Origin: SM23-73-3 sp964580215 | GTDB lineage: Bacteria > Zixibacteria > MSB-5A5 > SM1-73 | DNA: 64,000 nucleotides | Reading direction: 5' to 3' | Assembly: GCA_964580215.1 (NCBI GenBank) | Contig: CAZOJT010000010.1 | Coordinates: forward strand, 1 to 64,000 | Part shown: piece by piece, positions 27,051-36,499 of the stretch | Numbering within the stretch: position 1 is the stretch's first letter | Layout: every line of letters starts with the position of its first letter | Notes under the pieces: generated by a model | What the model saw: the letters and a program-made list of their open reading frames with translations, nothing else | Databases searched by the model: none | Told to the model about the DNA's origin: nothing | Program-made: the position numbers and the translations under genes

Positions 27051-30000
27051 ATGAATAAGATCATAACAACACATATTCTGCTTAGCTTTTGTCTTCTCCT
27101 CTCATTTTGCTCCACTCTTGCTGCCGAGGAGACCACCCAGGAGCCCATCCAACTTTTAAACGCTGACTTTTCTGAACTCAGGCTGGAGAAGGACAACATC
27201 ATGGTCAATCTGATAGGAAACGTCATCTTTAAACATGGTGACCTGAGTTTAAGAAGCCAGCGAGCGGTGTGGTATCGCACCGCTGGTCAGGTGGTTTTTA
27301 TAGACAGCGTGAGGATGGAAGATCCCGATCAGATCCTTACTGCCGATAGGGTCACCTATTACAAAAATTCTCGAAAGGTGGTGGCGGACGAGAACGTAGT
27401 GTTTTTCAGCAAAAAGGAGGATGCAAAGGTAACAGGGGGGCATGGAGAATATGATCGGGTCAAAAAGTTTGTCGTCTTCTCTCAGTCTCCGTCCCTGATC
27501 CTGAAACCTGATAAAGGCGACAGCACAATTACGGTAACAGCTAAGCTTATGGAATATTATATTGATGAAGAGAAAGGTATAGCCAAGGAAAAAGTGCGCA
27601 TAACCAAAGCTGATATGACCGCCACCTGTGATGAAGCTACCTGGATAAATCGGGGAGACAAAATAATCCTTAAGGGAGCTCCAGAGGCAGAGAAACAAAA
27701 CGATCGTCTCACCGGTGAAAAAATGCAACTGGTCATTCAAGATGACCAAGTGAGAAAAATCGAAGTGGAGGGCAACGCCAAGGCTTCTCATCTTGAAATC
27801 ATCGATTCTCTAAATCAAACTACAAGGGAAAGTTTCTTAGCAGCAAAGAAGATGGTCTTCTTCTTAGAGGATGAAAAATTAAAACAGGTGAGGGCTTGCG
27901 GAAACGCCACCAGCATACATTATCCACAATCCACCAGAGAAGTTGAGGAAAAGTTTACGGTAGATAAAAATGAAGCCTCCGGCGATACCATAGATCTATT
28001 CTTGTCCGATGAACAACTGAATCGGGTGCTGATCAAAGGCGGAGCCATGGGAACATACATCTTTCCCAGTGAGAAGATGGGCGACAGCTCAAATGTTGAG
28101 GATACCATCTGGTATTCGGCAGAGATGATTGATTATCAGATAGAAAAGAATCTGATTACCTTACAAGGACAGAGTAACCTCAGATATGAACAGATCTCGC
28201 TTTCGGCAGGAAAGATATTTTACCATACCGAGGAGCAAATTCTGGTGTCGGAGGGGATAAAGGTCAAACGAGGTGAAGAGAAAGTATGGGAGAACTCTCC
28301 GGTGCTTAAAGATGGAAAAGACGAAATAAAGGGGGAGCGAATGAGCTATGATCTGCGCACTAAGAGAGGAAAGGTTAGGTCGGGGGTTACCAGCATTCAG
28401 AGAGGGACGTACAAAGGAAAGTTGTTAAGAAAGATAACCGATGAGGTGCTACTGGCGGATAAAGGCACGTATACCACCTGTGATCTACATGAGCCCCACT
28501 ACCACTTTTACGCCCGAAGGATGAAGATCATCGCCAGGGATAAGGTGATCGTTCAGCCGGTGATATTGTATATTGGCCATCTTCCGGTTGTGGCCATACC
28601 CTATTATGTTTTCCCTATAAAGCCGGGAAGACATTCCGGGTTTTTGACCTTTGATCTGGGCAATTTAGAAGCAGGGGAGAGATTCATTCGGAATTTGGGC
28701 TACTACTGGGCGGCTTCGGACTATTGGGATTTGAAGACCGCCTTTGATTACTACGAGGGATCGGGGTGGATAATAAAATCGCAAGCCCGCTATGCCAAGC
28801 GTTATATTTTAAGTGGGAGCGTGGCTGGGTCATATAATCATCAATCAAGGTGGAATTTGGCCACTTATACCAAATCCCAAAGTGACCGCTGGGACTTAAC
28901 CTTCAGTCACCAGCATACTATCTCCCCCACTCTTTCTCTTTCTGCCTCCGGCACCTTCTTAAGCGACAAAGACTACTGGCGTGATCTGAACCTGGACCCG
29001 GTGGAGAGAAGGAACAGATCTTTGTATTCTCAGGCAAACTTGAGCAAAAGGTGGAACACTGCCAGCGTCACTTTAGCTCTGGATCATAGATGGAATTTGG
29101 ACACCGACGATCGCACTCTCAACCTTCCTGTTATCAGATTCGCCCGCCCGTCCCTGCCCCTTTTCTCTCCAAAGGAGAAAGAAGATGGAGAAATCGGTCG
29201 AAGATGGTATAATTCGATTTACTACTCCTTCTCCTCCAATTTTGTCAATTATGAGTACCGGCGCAAAAAGGAGGGATATTTTGATCGGAAAAAATTTGCC
29301 GTCTCCGACAACCACGTTTCCCTTTCTGCTCCTCAAAAGCTTTTCGGCTGGTTGGTTTTAAATCCGGGCTTTCGCTACCAGGAGACCTGGTACTGGGTTT
29401 TCAAGACCAACCTTTCCCAAAGTTACCTCATTCCTGGAAACACTTCCGCCCGACGGGGCACTTATTCTGCCAATGTCTCTGCCAATACCGTTCTTTACGG
29501 AACTTTCCATCCCAGGATAGGAAAGCTTTCGGGAATAAGGCACGTGATGACGCCGAGAGTGAACTTTGCCTGGCAGCCTGAATTTACCCGCAAGAAGGAA
29601 TACCTCTCCTATACTGGAAGGGGAGGCTCTGGAGCAAAACAAAAGTCTATGAGTTTCGGGCTAAGCAATCTGGTTCAGATCAAGACAAAATCCACAATAG
29701 AGGGAGAAGAGGTGGAGAAAAAGTTAGATCTTTTTAATTTGAATTTCTCCTCTGGATATAACTTCTTAGCCAAGGAACATAAGCTGTCCAATCTTTCCAC
29801 AGTCCTGCGCTCGCATGCAGTTAGGAATGTGGATTTAGCTTTTTCCGTGATCCACGATTTCTATGATGAATCCGGCGAGGAGCTGAATTTACTATCACCA
29901 CGCTGGTTATCTTTCAGCCTGGATACCCGCATAAATCTTCGGGGAAGCTGGGAGGAATCAGGTGTGGGTAGAAAAGAAGAAAATGAAGAGAAAACACTTG

Positions 30001-30380
30001 GTGAGATGGAAACATCCGAGAGCAGCAACTCTGAAGCAGAGGGTTTTTTGGAGAGAGTAACTCAATCTTGGAGTATAAACATCAGCCATAGGTACAGTCA
30101 AACCAGAGGAGGGGGCAAAACGCACTGGGCCAGCGCCTCTTTGCGTCTGCCCCTGACCCGAAAGTGGCTTCTGAATTACCAAAATCGATATGATTTTGTA
30201 GAAAACAAGATCACCGAGCAAACTTTTGAGTTTTATCGGGACATGCATTGTTGGGAGGGAAGATTTACTTGGATCGCCACCGGATATCGGAAAGGTTACT
30301 ATTTCCGCATCAACATCAAAGCACTTCCCGAAGTTAAAATTGAAAAAAGTCGGGGTGGGCTGAGAGAGGTATTCTTTTAG
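27051..30380 (+). CDS. lptD: LPS-assembly protein LptD (OstA family)
   Basis: A protein of about 1109 aa. A signal peptide (about 1-25, ending STLAAEE) is followed by a long beta-jellyroll region of OstA/LptA-like repeats (about 30-430, for example NLIGNVIFKHGDLSLRSQRAVWY and IEVEGNAKASHL). The LptD barrel follows (about 450-1109) with PVLYIGHLPVVAIPYYVFPI-type sequence, GFLTFDLGN and aromatic-rich strands. It inserts lipopolysaccharide into the outer membrane, which implies a diderm cell. ATG 27051 is preferred to the TTG two codons upstream. The N-terminal jellyroll is long compared with the E. coli protein. Most homologs have cysteines for disulfides; few are visible here. Confidence 0.9.
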   Translation: MNKIITTHILLSFCLLLSFCSTLAAEETTQEPIQLLNADFSELRLEKDNIMVNLIGNVIFKHGDLSLRSQRAVWYRTAGQVVFIDSVRMEDPDQILTADRVTYYKNSRKVVADENVVFFSKKEDAKVTGGHGEYDRVKKFVVFSQSPSLILKPDKGDSTITVTAKLMEYYIDEEKGIAKEKVRITKADMTATCDEATWINRGDKIILKGAPEAEKQNDRLTGEKMQLVIQDDQVRKIEVEGNAKASHLEIIDSLNQTTRESFLAAKKMVFFLEDEKLKQVRACGNATSIHYPQSTREVEEKFTVDKNEASGDTIDLFLSDEQLNRVLIKGGAMGTYIFPSEKMGDSSNVEDTIWYSAEMIDYQIEKNLITLQGQSNLRYEQISLSAGKIFYHTEEQILVSEGIKVKRGEEKVWENSPVLKDGKDEIKGERMSYDLRTKRGKVRSGVTSIQRGTYKGKLLRKITDEVLLADKGTYTTCDLHEPHYHFYARRMKIIARDKVIVQPVILYIGHLPVVAIPYYVFPIKPGRHSGFLTFDLGNLEAGERFIRNLGYYWAASDYWDLKTAFDYYEGSGWIIKSQARYAKRYILSGSVAGSYNHQSRWNLATYTKSQSDRWDLTFSHQHTISPTLSLSASGTFLSDKDYWRDLNLDPVERRNRSLYSQANLSKRWNTASVTLALDHRWNLDTDDRTLNLPVIRFARPSLPLFSPKEKEDGEIGRRWYNSIYYSFSSNFVNYEYRRKKEGYFDRKKFAVSDNHVSLSAPQKLFGWLVLNPGFRYQETWYWVFKTNLSQSYLIPGNTSARRGTYSANVSANTVLYGTFHPRIGKLSGIRHVMTPRVNFAWQPEFTRKKEYLSYTGRGGSGAKQKSMSFGLSNLVQIKTKSTIEGEEVEKKLDLFNLNFSSGYNFLAKEHKLSNLSTVLRSHAVRNVDLAFSVIHDFYDESGEELNLLSPRWLSFSLDTRINLRGSWEESGVGRKEENEEKTLGEMETSESSNSEAEGFLERVTQSWSINISHRYSQTRGGGKTHWASASLRLPLTRKWLLNYQNRYDFVENKITEQTFEFYRDMHCWEGRFTWIATGYRKGYYFRINIKALPEVKIEKSRGGLREVFF

Positions 30381-30708
30381 AGTTATTCAAAAGAGATTTT
30401 CGCAGACAAAAAGATTGGCGAAAGTAAATGTTGAAAAAGCTGTATGTTGAAAGCGGGATAAATTCCCGCCTCTATGGGAGACAATTACTTATCATTCATA
30501 GGGCAGGGCATTTAGCTCTGCCGAAAGGGTTTTTCAACAGCCCCTGAAGGTTTGCACTCCATTTATCTGCAGAGATCAAGAATCACTTTTCCGACAACCG
30601 TTAAGATATATGTTGACAACTTTCTTATTGATAGTTACTATAATCTCGAAACTTTTACTGACACATTGAACCTTTGAACTTTTGAACCATTAAACCGGAA
30701 TTTTAAAA
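30381..30708. other. Intergenic region with miniature repeat and promoter-like sites
   Basis: It holds the miniature element at 30429-30540. Near 30613 a TTGACA is followed by TATAAT after about 20 bases (or TACTAT after 17), a plausible promoter for the next gene. The last 50 bases contain irregular TTGAACC-like repeats. Confidence 0.55.
30429..30540. mobile_element. Miniature repeat element with TGTTGAAAAA ends, copy 1
   Basis: The ends TGTTGAAAAAG and (right) TTTTTCAACA are inverted repeats. The core contains GCGGGATAAATTCCCGCC, then TCTATGGGAGACAATTACTT, then ATAGGGC. The element at 54798-54906 has the same order and near-identical core. Only the inner hairpin differs: GGCAG..CTGCC here, CCCGCCTTTGGCGGG there. 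No transposase is encoded. Confidence 0.7.
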
Positions 30709-31734
30709 ATGCCTACCTTAAGAAGAGACCCTATCACAGGGAGATGGGTAATCAATCCGGACAGGATGGACAATCATCCTTCCAGTTTAATTGAGATGGA
30801 GAAGTTGATCCAGAAAGGTATTTGTCCTTTTTGCGAGGGGAATGAAAAATATACCCCTCCGGAGATTTTTGCCTTAAGAGCCAAAGGATCTGAAAAGGAT
30901 GCACCGGGTTGGGGGGTGAGGGTGGTGCCCAACGTCTCTCCGGCTTTGAGAGTGGAGTTGGATCTGGACAGAAGGGCAGAGCGAATGTATGATTTGATGA
31001 ATGCGGTGGGAGCGCACGAGGTAATCATTGAGACGCCCAAGCATATACCCAATTTAGCTGATCTGGAAGCTCCGCAAATCAAAAAAGTTATCGAAACCTA
31101 CAAACAGAGGATTTTAGATCTAAAAAAAGACAAAAGGCTAAGATCGATATTCATCTTTAAAAACTACGGAGAAAGGGCCGGTTCCTCCCCTATAAAACAT
31201 GCTCATTCTCAACTTATCGCTGTTTCCGTTACCCCCAAGAACTTGAAGGAGGAGTTAAAAGGGGCAAAGGAATATTACGATTACAAAGAAAGATGTGTGT
31301 TTTGCGACATGATCAAACAGGAGCTTTCCACCAAGAAAAGAGTGATTCTTTCCAATCCTGATTTTCTTGCCATCGCTCCTTTTGCCTCGCGCTTCACTCA
31401 CGAGGTTTGGATTTTGCCCAGAAAACATTCCGTCGATTTTGAAAACTTAAGTGATGGAGAATGCCAAAGTCTGGCTTCCTTGCTTAAAGAGATCCTGCTC
31501 AGATTAAAAATCCTTTTGAACGATCCACCCTATAACTTCATCCTTCATTCCGGTCCTAACCGAACCAAAAGGAGAGGAGGAGCCTGGAAGACTCTAAACG
31601 AAGATTATCACTGGCACATAGAAATTATGCCTCGCTACGTTCGGATAGATGGATTCGAATGGGGAACCGGACTTTACATCAATGCCACCACCCCGGAGCA
31701 GGCGGCGGAGAGCTTAAGAAGGGTGAAGATATAA
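30709..31734 (+). CDS. galT: Galactose-1-phosphate uridylyltransferase-like protein
   Basis: A 341-aa HIT-superfamily nucleotidyltransferase. Visible are RRDPITGRWVINPDR at the N-terminus, CPFCEGNEKYTPPEI with the CxxC zinc site near residue 38, the active-site stretch IKHAHSQLIA near residue 160 (H-x-H-x-Q), a second CVFCDM, and NEDYHWHIEIMPR near 300. GalT moves UMP between UDP-glucose and galactose-1-phosphate in the Leloir pathway. No galK or galE is nearby, so a related nucleotide-sugar role is possible. The active-site motif is HAHSQ instead of the common HPHGQ. Confidence 0.87.
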   Translation: MPTLRRDPITGRWVINPDRMDNHPSSLIEMEKLIQKGICPFCEGNEKYTPPEIFALRAKGSEKDAPGWGVRVVPNVSPALRVELDLDRRAERMYDLMNAVGAHEVIIETPKHIPNLADLEAPQIKKVIETYKQRILDLKKDKRLRSIFIFKNYGERAGSSPIKHAHSQLIAVSVTPKNLKEELKGAKEYYDYKERCVFCDMIKQELSTKKRVILSNPDFLAIAPFASRFTHEVWILPRKHSVDFENLSDGECQSLASLLKEILLRLKILLNDPPYNFILHSGPNRTKRRGGAWKTLNEDYHWHIEIMPRYVRIDGFEWGTGLYINATTPEQAAESLRRVKI

Positions 31735-32076
31735 GGAACTTCTCCGCCTTAGTGATTAAACTTCTTAATGAGAAAAATATCTTTTAGGATTTAATGAAGC
31801 GGACATTTTGATAACCTCACCACCTATCCCCCTCTCCATTTTATGTTGAAAATCCCGCCAGAGGCGGGGGAGAGGGGGAACAAAAGGGGGAGAGGTAAAA
31901 AAGTTCACTCAGGAAAAGACCCAAATATAAGAACCGTTGAAAAAACTATATCTCAAGCCAAATAATTTTTCGCCTATATGCAGGAGAATAGCTTAGCAAC
32001 ATTTAACATTTTTTCGAATCAGTCTTTTGGTTTACTCTGGACTCATTTTAACCAAAAAATGTAATGCGTAAAAGCA
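31735..32076. other. Intergenic region with CTCTCC/GGAGAG repeat
   Basis: It contains CCTATCCCCCTCTCC...GGAGAGGGGGAACAAAAGGG (about 31815-31891). Its loop carries CCCGCCAGAGGCGGG, so one palindrome family is nested in another. The rest is A/T-rich leader before ruvX, with no clear ribosome site. Confidence 0.5.
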
Positions 32077-32520
32077 ATGGCAAGAATTCTGGCAATTGAT
32101 TTCGGCGAAAGAAGAATCGGGCTGGCTATCTCCGATCCTTTGGGAATTACCGCTCAGGGGCTTCCTACCATCGATACTAAGAAAACCAAAGACATATTCT
32201 CTTATATTCAGAATGTAATCAAGGAGAAAAAAGTGATGAAGGTGGTGGTGGGAATGCCACGGAATATGAATGGGAGCATCGGTTTCAAAGGGGAGGAGGT
32301 AAAAAAGTTCATCGGAAAGTTAACCCAGAGAACTGGTGTGGAGGTGATAGACTGGGATGAGAGATTAACCTCGGTTCAGTCTTTGAGAAGCATGAGAGAG
32401 ATGGGTACCAAACAGAAGAAAAAGGAGACGGTGGATCGAATCTCCGCTACCTTGATCCTGCAAAGCTATCTGGATAGCTTAAGCAAAAAAGACAAAGAAT
32501 CTTTGAGCGATGAAATCTGA
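32077..32520 (+). CDS. ruvX: Putative Holliday junction resolvase, YqgF/RuvX family
   Basis: A 147-aa RNase H-fold protein. It starts MARILAIDFGERRIGLAISD with the first acidic residue at 8. VVGMPRNMNGSIGFKG lies near 70, and WDERLTSVQSLRSM near 108 with acidic residues of the active site. The family is linked to pre-16S rRNA processing and junction resolution. Its 3' end overlaps mltG by 11 bases, so the pair is co-transcribed and translationally coupled. Confidence 0.92.
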   Translation: MARILAIDFGERRIGLAISDPLGITAQGLPTIDTKKTKDIFSYIQNVIKEKKVMKVVVGMPRNMNGSIGFKGEEVKKFIGKLTQRTGVEVIDWDERLTSVQSLRSMREMGTKQKKKETVDRISATLILQSYLDSLSKKDKESLSDEI

Positions 32521-33640
32521 ATATAAATACATAACCATAAAAGACTGGATCGCCTTTTTCTTATCCACTCTTTTGATATTTCTTTCCTCTGTGCTTCTGG
32601 TTATCTCCGGGCTGATCTTTACCTTCTTCCGCTTAGTCAGGAAACAACCTCTTTTGGTTTTTGTTTCAGTCTTTGGTTTGATCCTTTTGTTCCTTGTGAT
32701 TAAGTGGATGGTTATTCCCATCTCCTGGCAGGCAGAAGGTGACTCTCTGTGTGTTATAATAAAACCAGGTGACGGCATGACCCGGATCGTTGGCAGATTG
32801 AAGGAGGCAAATCTGATAAAAGATGGAACCGGACTTTTAGTCCTGGCTAAGTTTTTGGGGAAAGATCGGCACATTCAGGCGGGAAGATACGATTTTAAAA
32901 AAGGGATAAGTTTGTATTCTGTTTTCAACAAATTGGTCAAAGGAGATGTAACTTTAGAAGAGGTGACCATTCCGGAGGGATTGACTATAAAACAGATCGC
33001 CGGGATTTTAAAAAGAGAAATTGAAATCGACTCTTCAGAGTTTGTGAGAGTGACAACAGACAGCCAGTTTGCAAAAAGCATGGGGATTCCCGCCTCCAAC
33101 CTGGAAGGTTATCTATTTCCTGACACTTACAAGCTTTCCTGGGGGTTCCCTCCTGAGAAAGTAGCCCGGATTTTGGTGGAACAGTTTAAGAAAACTTTCA
33201 CCGATAGTTTTGTGAGACGTGCAGAGGGGATCAATTTCTCTTTAGCGGAGGTGGTGACCTTAGCTTCCATGATTGAAGCTGAAGCGAAAGATGGGGAAGA
33301 AAGGGAGATGATCTCAGCGGTATACCATAATCGCTTGAAACGGGGCATGCTTCTACAATGTGATCCCACGGTGATCTATGGGTTGCCTGAGCTTGACCGG
33401 CCTCTTTTGCTCAAGGATTTAGAAGTAGACTCACCTTACAATACTTATAAATACTCCGGCCTTCCGCCGGGACCGATCTGCAACCCGGGCAAGGCTTCCC
33501 TTCTTGCCGCACTCTATCCCGCGGATGTGGACTTTCTGTATTTTGTGGCAAAGGGAGACGGAACTCATGTCTTTTCCACCACTTTGCGGGAACACAACAA
33601 CGCGAAAATCAAAATAAAACGAGCCGGAAGGAACAGGTAA
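32510..33640 (+). CDS. mltG: Endolytic murein transglycosylase MltG
   Basis: A 376-aa membrane protein. The N-terminus has two membrane segments (about 13-38 and 50-66), one more than the usual single anchor. A LysM-like region follows (CVIIKPGDGMTRIVGRLKEAN), then the YceG domain with NLEGYLFPDTY near 200, LASMIEAEAKDGEEREMISAVYHNRL near 250 containing the catalytic Glu, and LQCDPTVIYGL. It cuts glycan strands and helps end peptidoglycan chains. ATG lies inside ruvX. A dispersed tRNA array begins about 70 bases downstream. Confidence 0.92.
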   Translation: MKSEYKYITIKDWIAFFLSTLLIFLSSVLLVISGLIFTFFRLVRKQPLLVFVSVFGLILLFLVIKWMVIPISWQAEGDSLCVIIKPGDGMTRIVGRLKEANLIKDGTGLLVLAKFLGKDRHIQAGRYDFKKGISLYSVFNKLVKGDVTLEEVTIPEGLTIKQIAGILKREIEIDSSEFVRVTTDSQFAKSMGIPASNLEGYLFPDTYKLSWGFPPEKVARILVEQFKKTFTDSFVRRAEGINFSLAEVVTLASMIEAEAKDGEEREMISAVYHNRLKRGMLLQCDPTVIYGLPELDRPLLLKDLEVDSPYNTYKYSGLPPGPICNPGKASLLAALYPADVDFLYFVAKGDGTHVFSTTLREHNNAKIKIKRAGRNR

Positions 33641-33669
33641 TTCTATTTTGCTTTTTTACTTTATATTGC

Positions 33670-33697
33670 TTGACATTCAGAACGTATAAGATATATT
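33670..33697 (+). promoter_or_regulatory. Promoter upstream of tRNA copy A
   Basis: TTGACA (33670-33675), 16-base spacer, TATATT (33692-33697). It ends 10 bases before the 5' end of the first tRNA-like copy, the expected layout for a tRNA promoter. The intact tRNA gene at 34072 lacks such a clean promoter directly upstream. Confidence 0.6.
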
Positions 33698-33707
33698 GAA
33701 AAAAGAT

Positions 33708-33752
33708 CGCGGGGTGGAGCAGGCTGGTAGCTCGCCCCGCCAAAGGCGGGGA
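33708..33752 (+). pseudogene. tRNA-fMet-like copy A, anticodon arm replaced, cut by gap
   Basis: The acceptor 5' strand (CGCGGGG), D arm and spacer are identical to the intact gene at 34072. At the position of the anticodon arm it reads CCCCGCCAAAGGCGGGG (33735-33751), 17 bases long. The copy stops at the run of N. Confidence 0.8.
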
Positions 33753-33852
33753 NNNNNNNNNNNNNNNNNNNNNNNNNNNNNNNNNNNNNNNNNNNNNNNN
33801 NNNNNNNNNNNNNNNNNNNNNNNNNNNNNNNNNNNNNNNNNNNNNNNNNNNN
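33753..33852. other. Assembly gap (100 N)
   Basis: Exactly 100 N, the usual placeholder for a gap of unknown length. It falls within a set of near-identical tRNA-like copies, so the gap is likely caused by repeats, and more copies may be missing. Confidence 0.95.
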
Positions 33853-33953
33853 TAGACGTATAGAGGATAAGAAAAAAGATCGCGGGGTGGAGCAGGCTGG
33901 TAGCTCGCCCCGCCAAAGGCGGGGAGGTCGTTGGTTTAAATTCAACTTGTTTT
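33853..33953 (+). pseudogene. tRNA-fMet-like copy B with exchanged anticodon arm
   Basis: Bases 33853-33907 are identical to 34044-34098, covering the leader and the 5' half of the tRNA. The anticodon arm is CCCCGCCAAAGGCGGGG (33908-33924), the same length as a normal arm. AGGTC follows, then a different T arm that still pairs (GTTGG/TCAAC around TTTAAAT). The acceptor 3' strand is lost (TTGTTTT does not pair with CGCGGGG). If folded with a 5-bp stem, the loop would present AAA without the invariant T33. Not a functional tRNA by these criteria. Confidence 0.8.
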
Positions 33954-34071
33954 CATCACAACTGCGGAGGGACATTACTGGAGAGAAAGTAAAGGGAAAT
34001 AGCAGTTTAATTTGCTATTTTTATCTTATACTGCATAGTAATGTAGACGTATAGAGGATAAGAAAAAAGAT

Positions 34072-34145
<74 letters not shown>

Positions 34146-34186
34146 TTTTTTATTCCAACAAAAGAGCTTGCAAGATATTTCATTTT

Positions 34187-34254
34187 GGCTGGTGGCTCGT
34201 CCCCCGCCTATGGCGGGAAGGTCGCAGGTTCAAATCCTGCCCCCGCTATTTTTT
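34187..34254 (+). pseudogene. tRNA-fMet-like copy D with exchanged anticodon arm
   Basis: It begins with a slightly altered D-arm piece (GGCTGGTGGCTCG). The anticodon arm position holds the palindrome CCCGCCTATGGCGGG (34203-34217). The 3' half (34217-34254), including T arm, acceptor strand and T6, is identical to the intact gene at 34114-34151. The acceptor 5' strand is missing. This copy is the mirror case of copies A and B, which keep the 5' half. Confidence 0.8.
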
Positions 34255-34403
34255 GTGCGCTTTCCCACGACATTCCAAACATTTAGTATTTTGGGATATA
34301 CCCACCAAAACCCAGGACGAACTATGTAAAATCAGTTATCCTTAGCACAAATTGGTCATAGTTAGTGTGAGGCACTCAGAAAAGGTGGATTTTACTCCTA
34401 AAA

Positions 34404-35762
34404 TCAATCTTGTTCCTCTGTTGCGGATTTGCGAATGGAAATCACAAAACCCATAAAAGTTTCTGCGGATTTTCTTATGATGGAGGCGGTAACCTCATAA
34501 CTTTCGGAAGATATCTTTGCCTCTTTTATCATTAAATCGAGGTCCTTCTTCTCCGACTGTGCTTTGATCCTCTTTAGGTCTAACCCCAAAGCGTTCTGGA
34601 TAGTCACAAGATCCAGGTTTTTTGTACCTAAGATCTTTCGAGCGACGCCATTTACCAACACCACCTTGAAATTTTCATCAATCATTATCACCCCTTCGGA
34701 CATACTTTCTGCCAGCTTATTCATCCTGCTCCGCTCTTCCGCCTTGAACCCATTAAGTCTATGAATGGCTGAAGGCACCTGGCTAATGGCGGTGTAAATA
34801 AGCCTGATGTCATCCGGGCTGAATAAGTTGTCACGATGACTGCTAACGTTAATCATTCCCACTATGTTCCCGTTATTCATCAGGGGGACGTTAAGAAAGG
34901 AGTTTAACCTTTGAGCGATCCTTCCTTTGGATCCTGCGGTATGCCCGTACGGGCCACCTGTGGATTTTATATTCTCCTTGCCTAATATTCGGTCAAAAGC
35001 TATGTGTTTGGAGATCCTTGAATGAGAGTTGGAATTGAAGGTGTCTATTAGATCACATTTGACTTCTTCAACAAAGCTGGAGCTTACGGGATTCACCACT
35101 TGCAAAATAAGCTCTTTTGGCTCGAATCCTTCCGTTCCCATGGATCCTGTGGACAGCATCGATATGGCGAGGTCGTAGTCAATTATCTGGCTGAGGGAAT
35201 CCAAAAGTTGTGTCATCATCTCCTTTCGGTCCGAACAAGACCCGATCCTTCGACTTATGTTGTAAAGAACCTTAAGCTCATATATTCTTCTTTCATGGCT
35301 GATTTTTAAATTTCTTCTTTGAAGGCGGGGTCTTCTCCTTTCCCACCCGCGGCGAACAGCATCCACCACCTGGTCAAGTCTATCGAAAGGCTTCTTTATG
35401 TAATCTGAGGCTCCATATTTCAAGGCTTCCACCGCCGAGTCCAGGCTGGCAAATCCGGTCATGATTATGACCTCGATATCCGGATCTTGTGCCTTGATCC
35501 CTTTGAGAACACTGATCCCATCCATCCCCGGCATCTTTATGTCAAGCAGAACCACATCCGGGGTAGTTTGTCGAACCAGATCGATTGCATCGTTGCCGTT
35601 ATCAGTTAGAGCAACCCGGAATCCCAATTTTTTCAAAACCTTGTCAAATAGATCAAGGAGTACCCGGTCGTCGTCTATCACCAAAATATCGGGGCTTTTT
35701 TCTCTTGCTTTTGGTTTTGAATCAGTGGACACCACGGGTGCACTCACTTTTTGTCCGTTCAT
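34404..35762 (-). CDS. Response regulator with GAF-like and PAS-like domains
   Basis: A protein of about 452 aa from ATG 35762 (an in-frame TTG lies four codons upstream; neither has a strong ribosome site). The receiver domain (about 25-145) has LVIDDDR, the phospho-acceptor Asp in VVLLDIKMPGMDG, the switch Thr in IIMTGFAS and the Lys in YIKKPFD. A coiled linker (RRRPRLQRRNLKISHERRIYELKVLYNIS) leads to a GAF-like domain (about 170-340), then a PAS-like domain (about 345-440, SEGVIMIDENFKVVLVNGVAR). There is no kinase, DNA-binding or cyclase domain, so output is unknown. It is divergent from the NtrC-type gene downstream on the other strand. Confidence 0.85.
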   Translation of the reverse strand: MNGQKVSAPVVSTDSKPKAREKSPDILVIDDDRVLLDLFDKVLKKLGFRVALTDNGNDAIDLVRQTTPDVVLLDIKMPGMDGISVLKGIKAQDPDIEVIIMTGFASLDSAVEALKYGASDYIKKPFDRLDQVVDAVRRGWERRRPRLQRRNLKISHERRIYELKVLYNISRRIGSCSDRKEMMTQLLDSLSQIIDYDLAISMLSTGSMGTEGFEPKELILQVVNPVSSSFVEEVKCDLIDTFNSNSHSRISKHIAFDRILGKENIKSTGGPYGHTAGSKGRIAQRLNSFLNVPLMNNGNIVGMINVSSHRDNLFSPDDIRLIYTAISQVPSAIHRLNGFKAEERSRMNKLAESMSEGVIMIDENFKVVLVNGVARKILGTKNLDLVTIQNALGLDLKRIKAQSEKKDLDLMIKEAKISSESYEVTASIIRKSAETFMGFVISIRKSATEEQD

Positions 35763-36179
35763 TGAAATTCTCAATTTTAGGATGTAGTCAGTTCAAACAT
35801 GATTATGCTCTTGATTTTTTCCTGTGTTTTTGCCTCGGGTCAAATAAATGCGTAAGAGCTCTGAAAAAGTCCCTTGAATGTAGTTGCTCGATTTATCGAG
35901 CTTCCAAAAAGCCCAATAAATTGGGCAACTACAATAGCCCCGCCTTCGGCGGGGTTTATTCCCTTTAAAGCGCACTTTCTCAGAGATCTGGCGCAACTTT
36001 CTTTCAAAAACATTTTATCGAAGAAAGATCCAAATTGAATAAAAAAACCCAATTTTGTGGGGACGTTTTGTGAGGACGGGCTTTTGTAGATTGTCATCTT
36101 TGGATGACATTTATATCATCGGATAATTTTGGAACAACTTTATATGTTTAAAATTCACAGATTCGTTCATCTGGCTTCT
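35763..36179. other. Intergenic region with miniature element
   Basis: It contains the element at 35856-35990 described separately, with a GTAGTTGC double hairpin and CCCCGCCTTCGGCGGGG inside. The remainder has no supported gene. Confidence 0.55.
35856..35990. mobile_element. MITE-like element with GAGCTCTGAAAAAGT-type ends
   Basis: Left end GAGCTCTGAAAAAGTCC; right end on the minus strand GATCTCTGAGAAAGTGC. The body carries the GTAGTTGC/GCAACTAC double hairpin (35878-35935) directly followed by CCCCGCCTTCGGCGGGG (35938-35954). The ends resemble those of the element at 38225-38355, but the bodies differ. No clean target duplication is seen. Confidence 0.6.
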
Positions 36180-36389
36180 TCAAATTTTTGGAATGTGAAA
36201 CATAAAGCTAATCGTGTTTGCGCCTTCAATAGTAGTTAAGTTCCATTTCGGCGATATTACTTCAATTTCCCAGTTGTTGTAGCGGGTGATTATTTCAATC
36301 TTTTCGCTAAATACATTTTTTATACGCTGACAGGTTTTGTCAGTAATGTTACTATCTTTATCAAGATGAAGATGATAGTCAAACGTCAC
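36180..36389 (-). CDS. Small open frame, possible gene remnant
   Basis: A 69-aa frame beginning at GTG 36389. The frame stays open for several codons upstream (VIQVTFILP precedes VTFDYHLHL) before a stop, with no ATG and no ribosome site. The alternation of strands (IEIITRYNNWEIEVISPKWN) looks protein-like rather than random. It may be the tail of a decayed gene. No family is recognised, and it could be a chance frame. Confidence 0.3.
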   Translation of the reverse strand: MTFDYHLHLDKDSNITDKTCQRIKNVFSEKIEIITRYNNWEIEVISPKWNLTTIEGANTISFMFHIPKI

Positions 36390-36499
36390 CGGAAGAATAA
36401 AAGTAACTTGAATAACTAACTATTTATTGTTACCTTAGGCTGGATGAACTCATTGGGTGTTGAAGCTCAGGTCTTATCCAACCAGAAACAAGCCGAAGG

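Noticed and set aside
33908..33924. Copy B read as a tRNA with anticodon AAA
   Set aside because: The loop lacks T33, the acceptor 3' strand does not pair, and the arm is a dispersed palindrome.
36390..36499. Sigma-54 promoter (TGGCAC-N5-TTGC) near the NtrC-type gene
   Set aside because: No match was found in the flanking DNA. TGGCAGGAAGCAAG near 38377 lacks the TTGC element.
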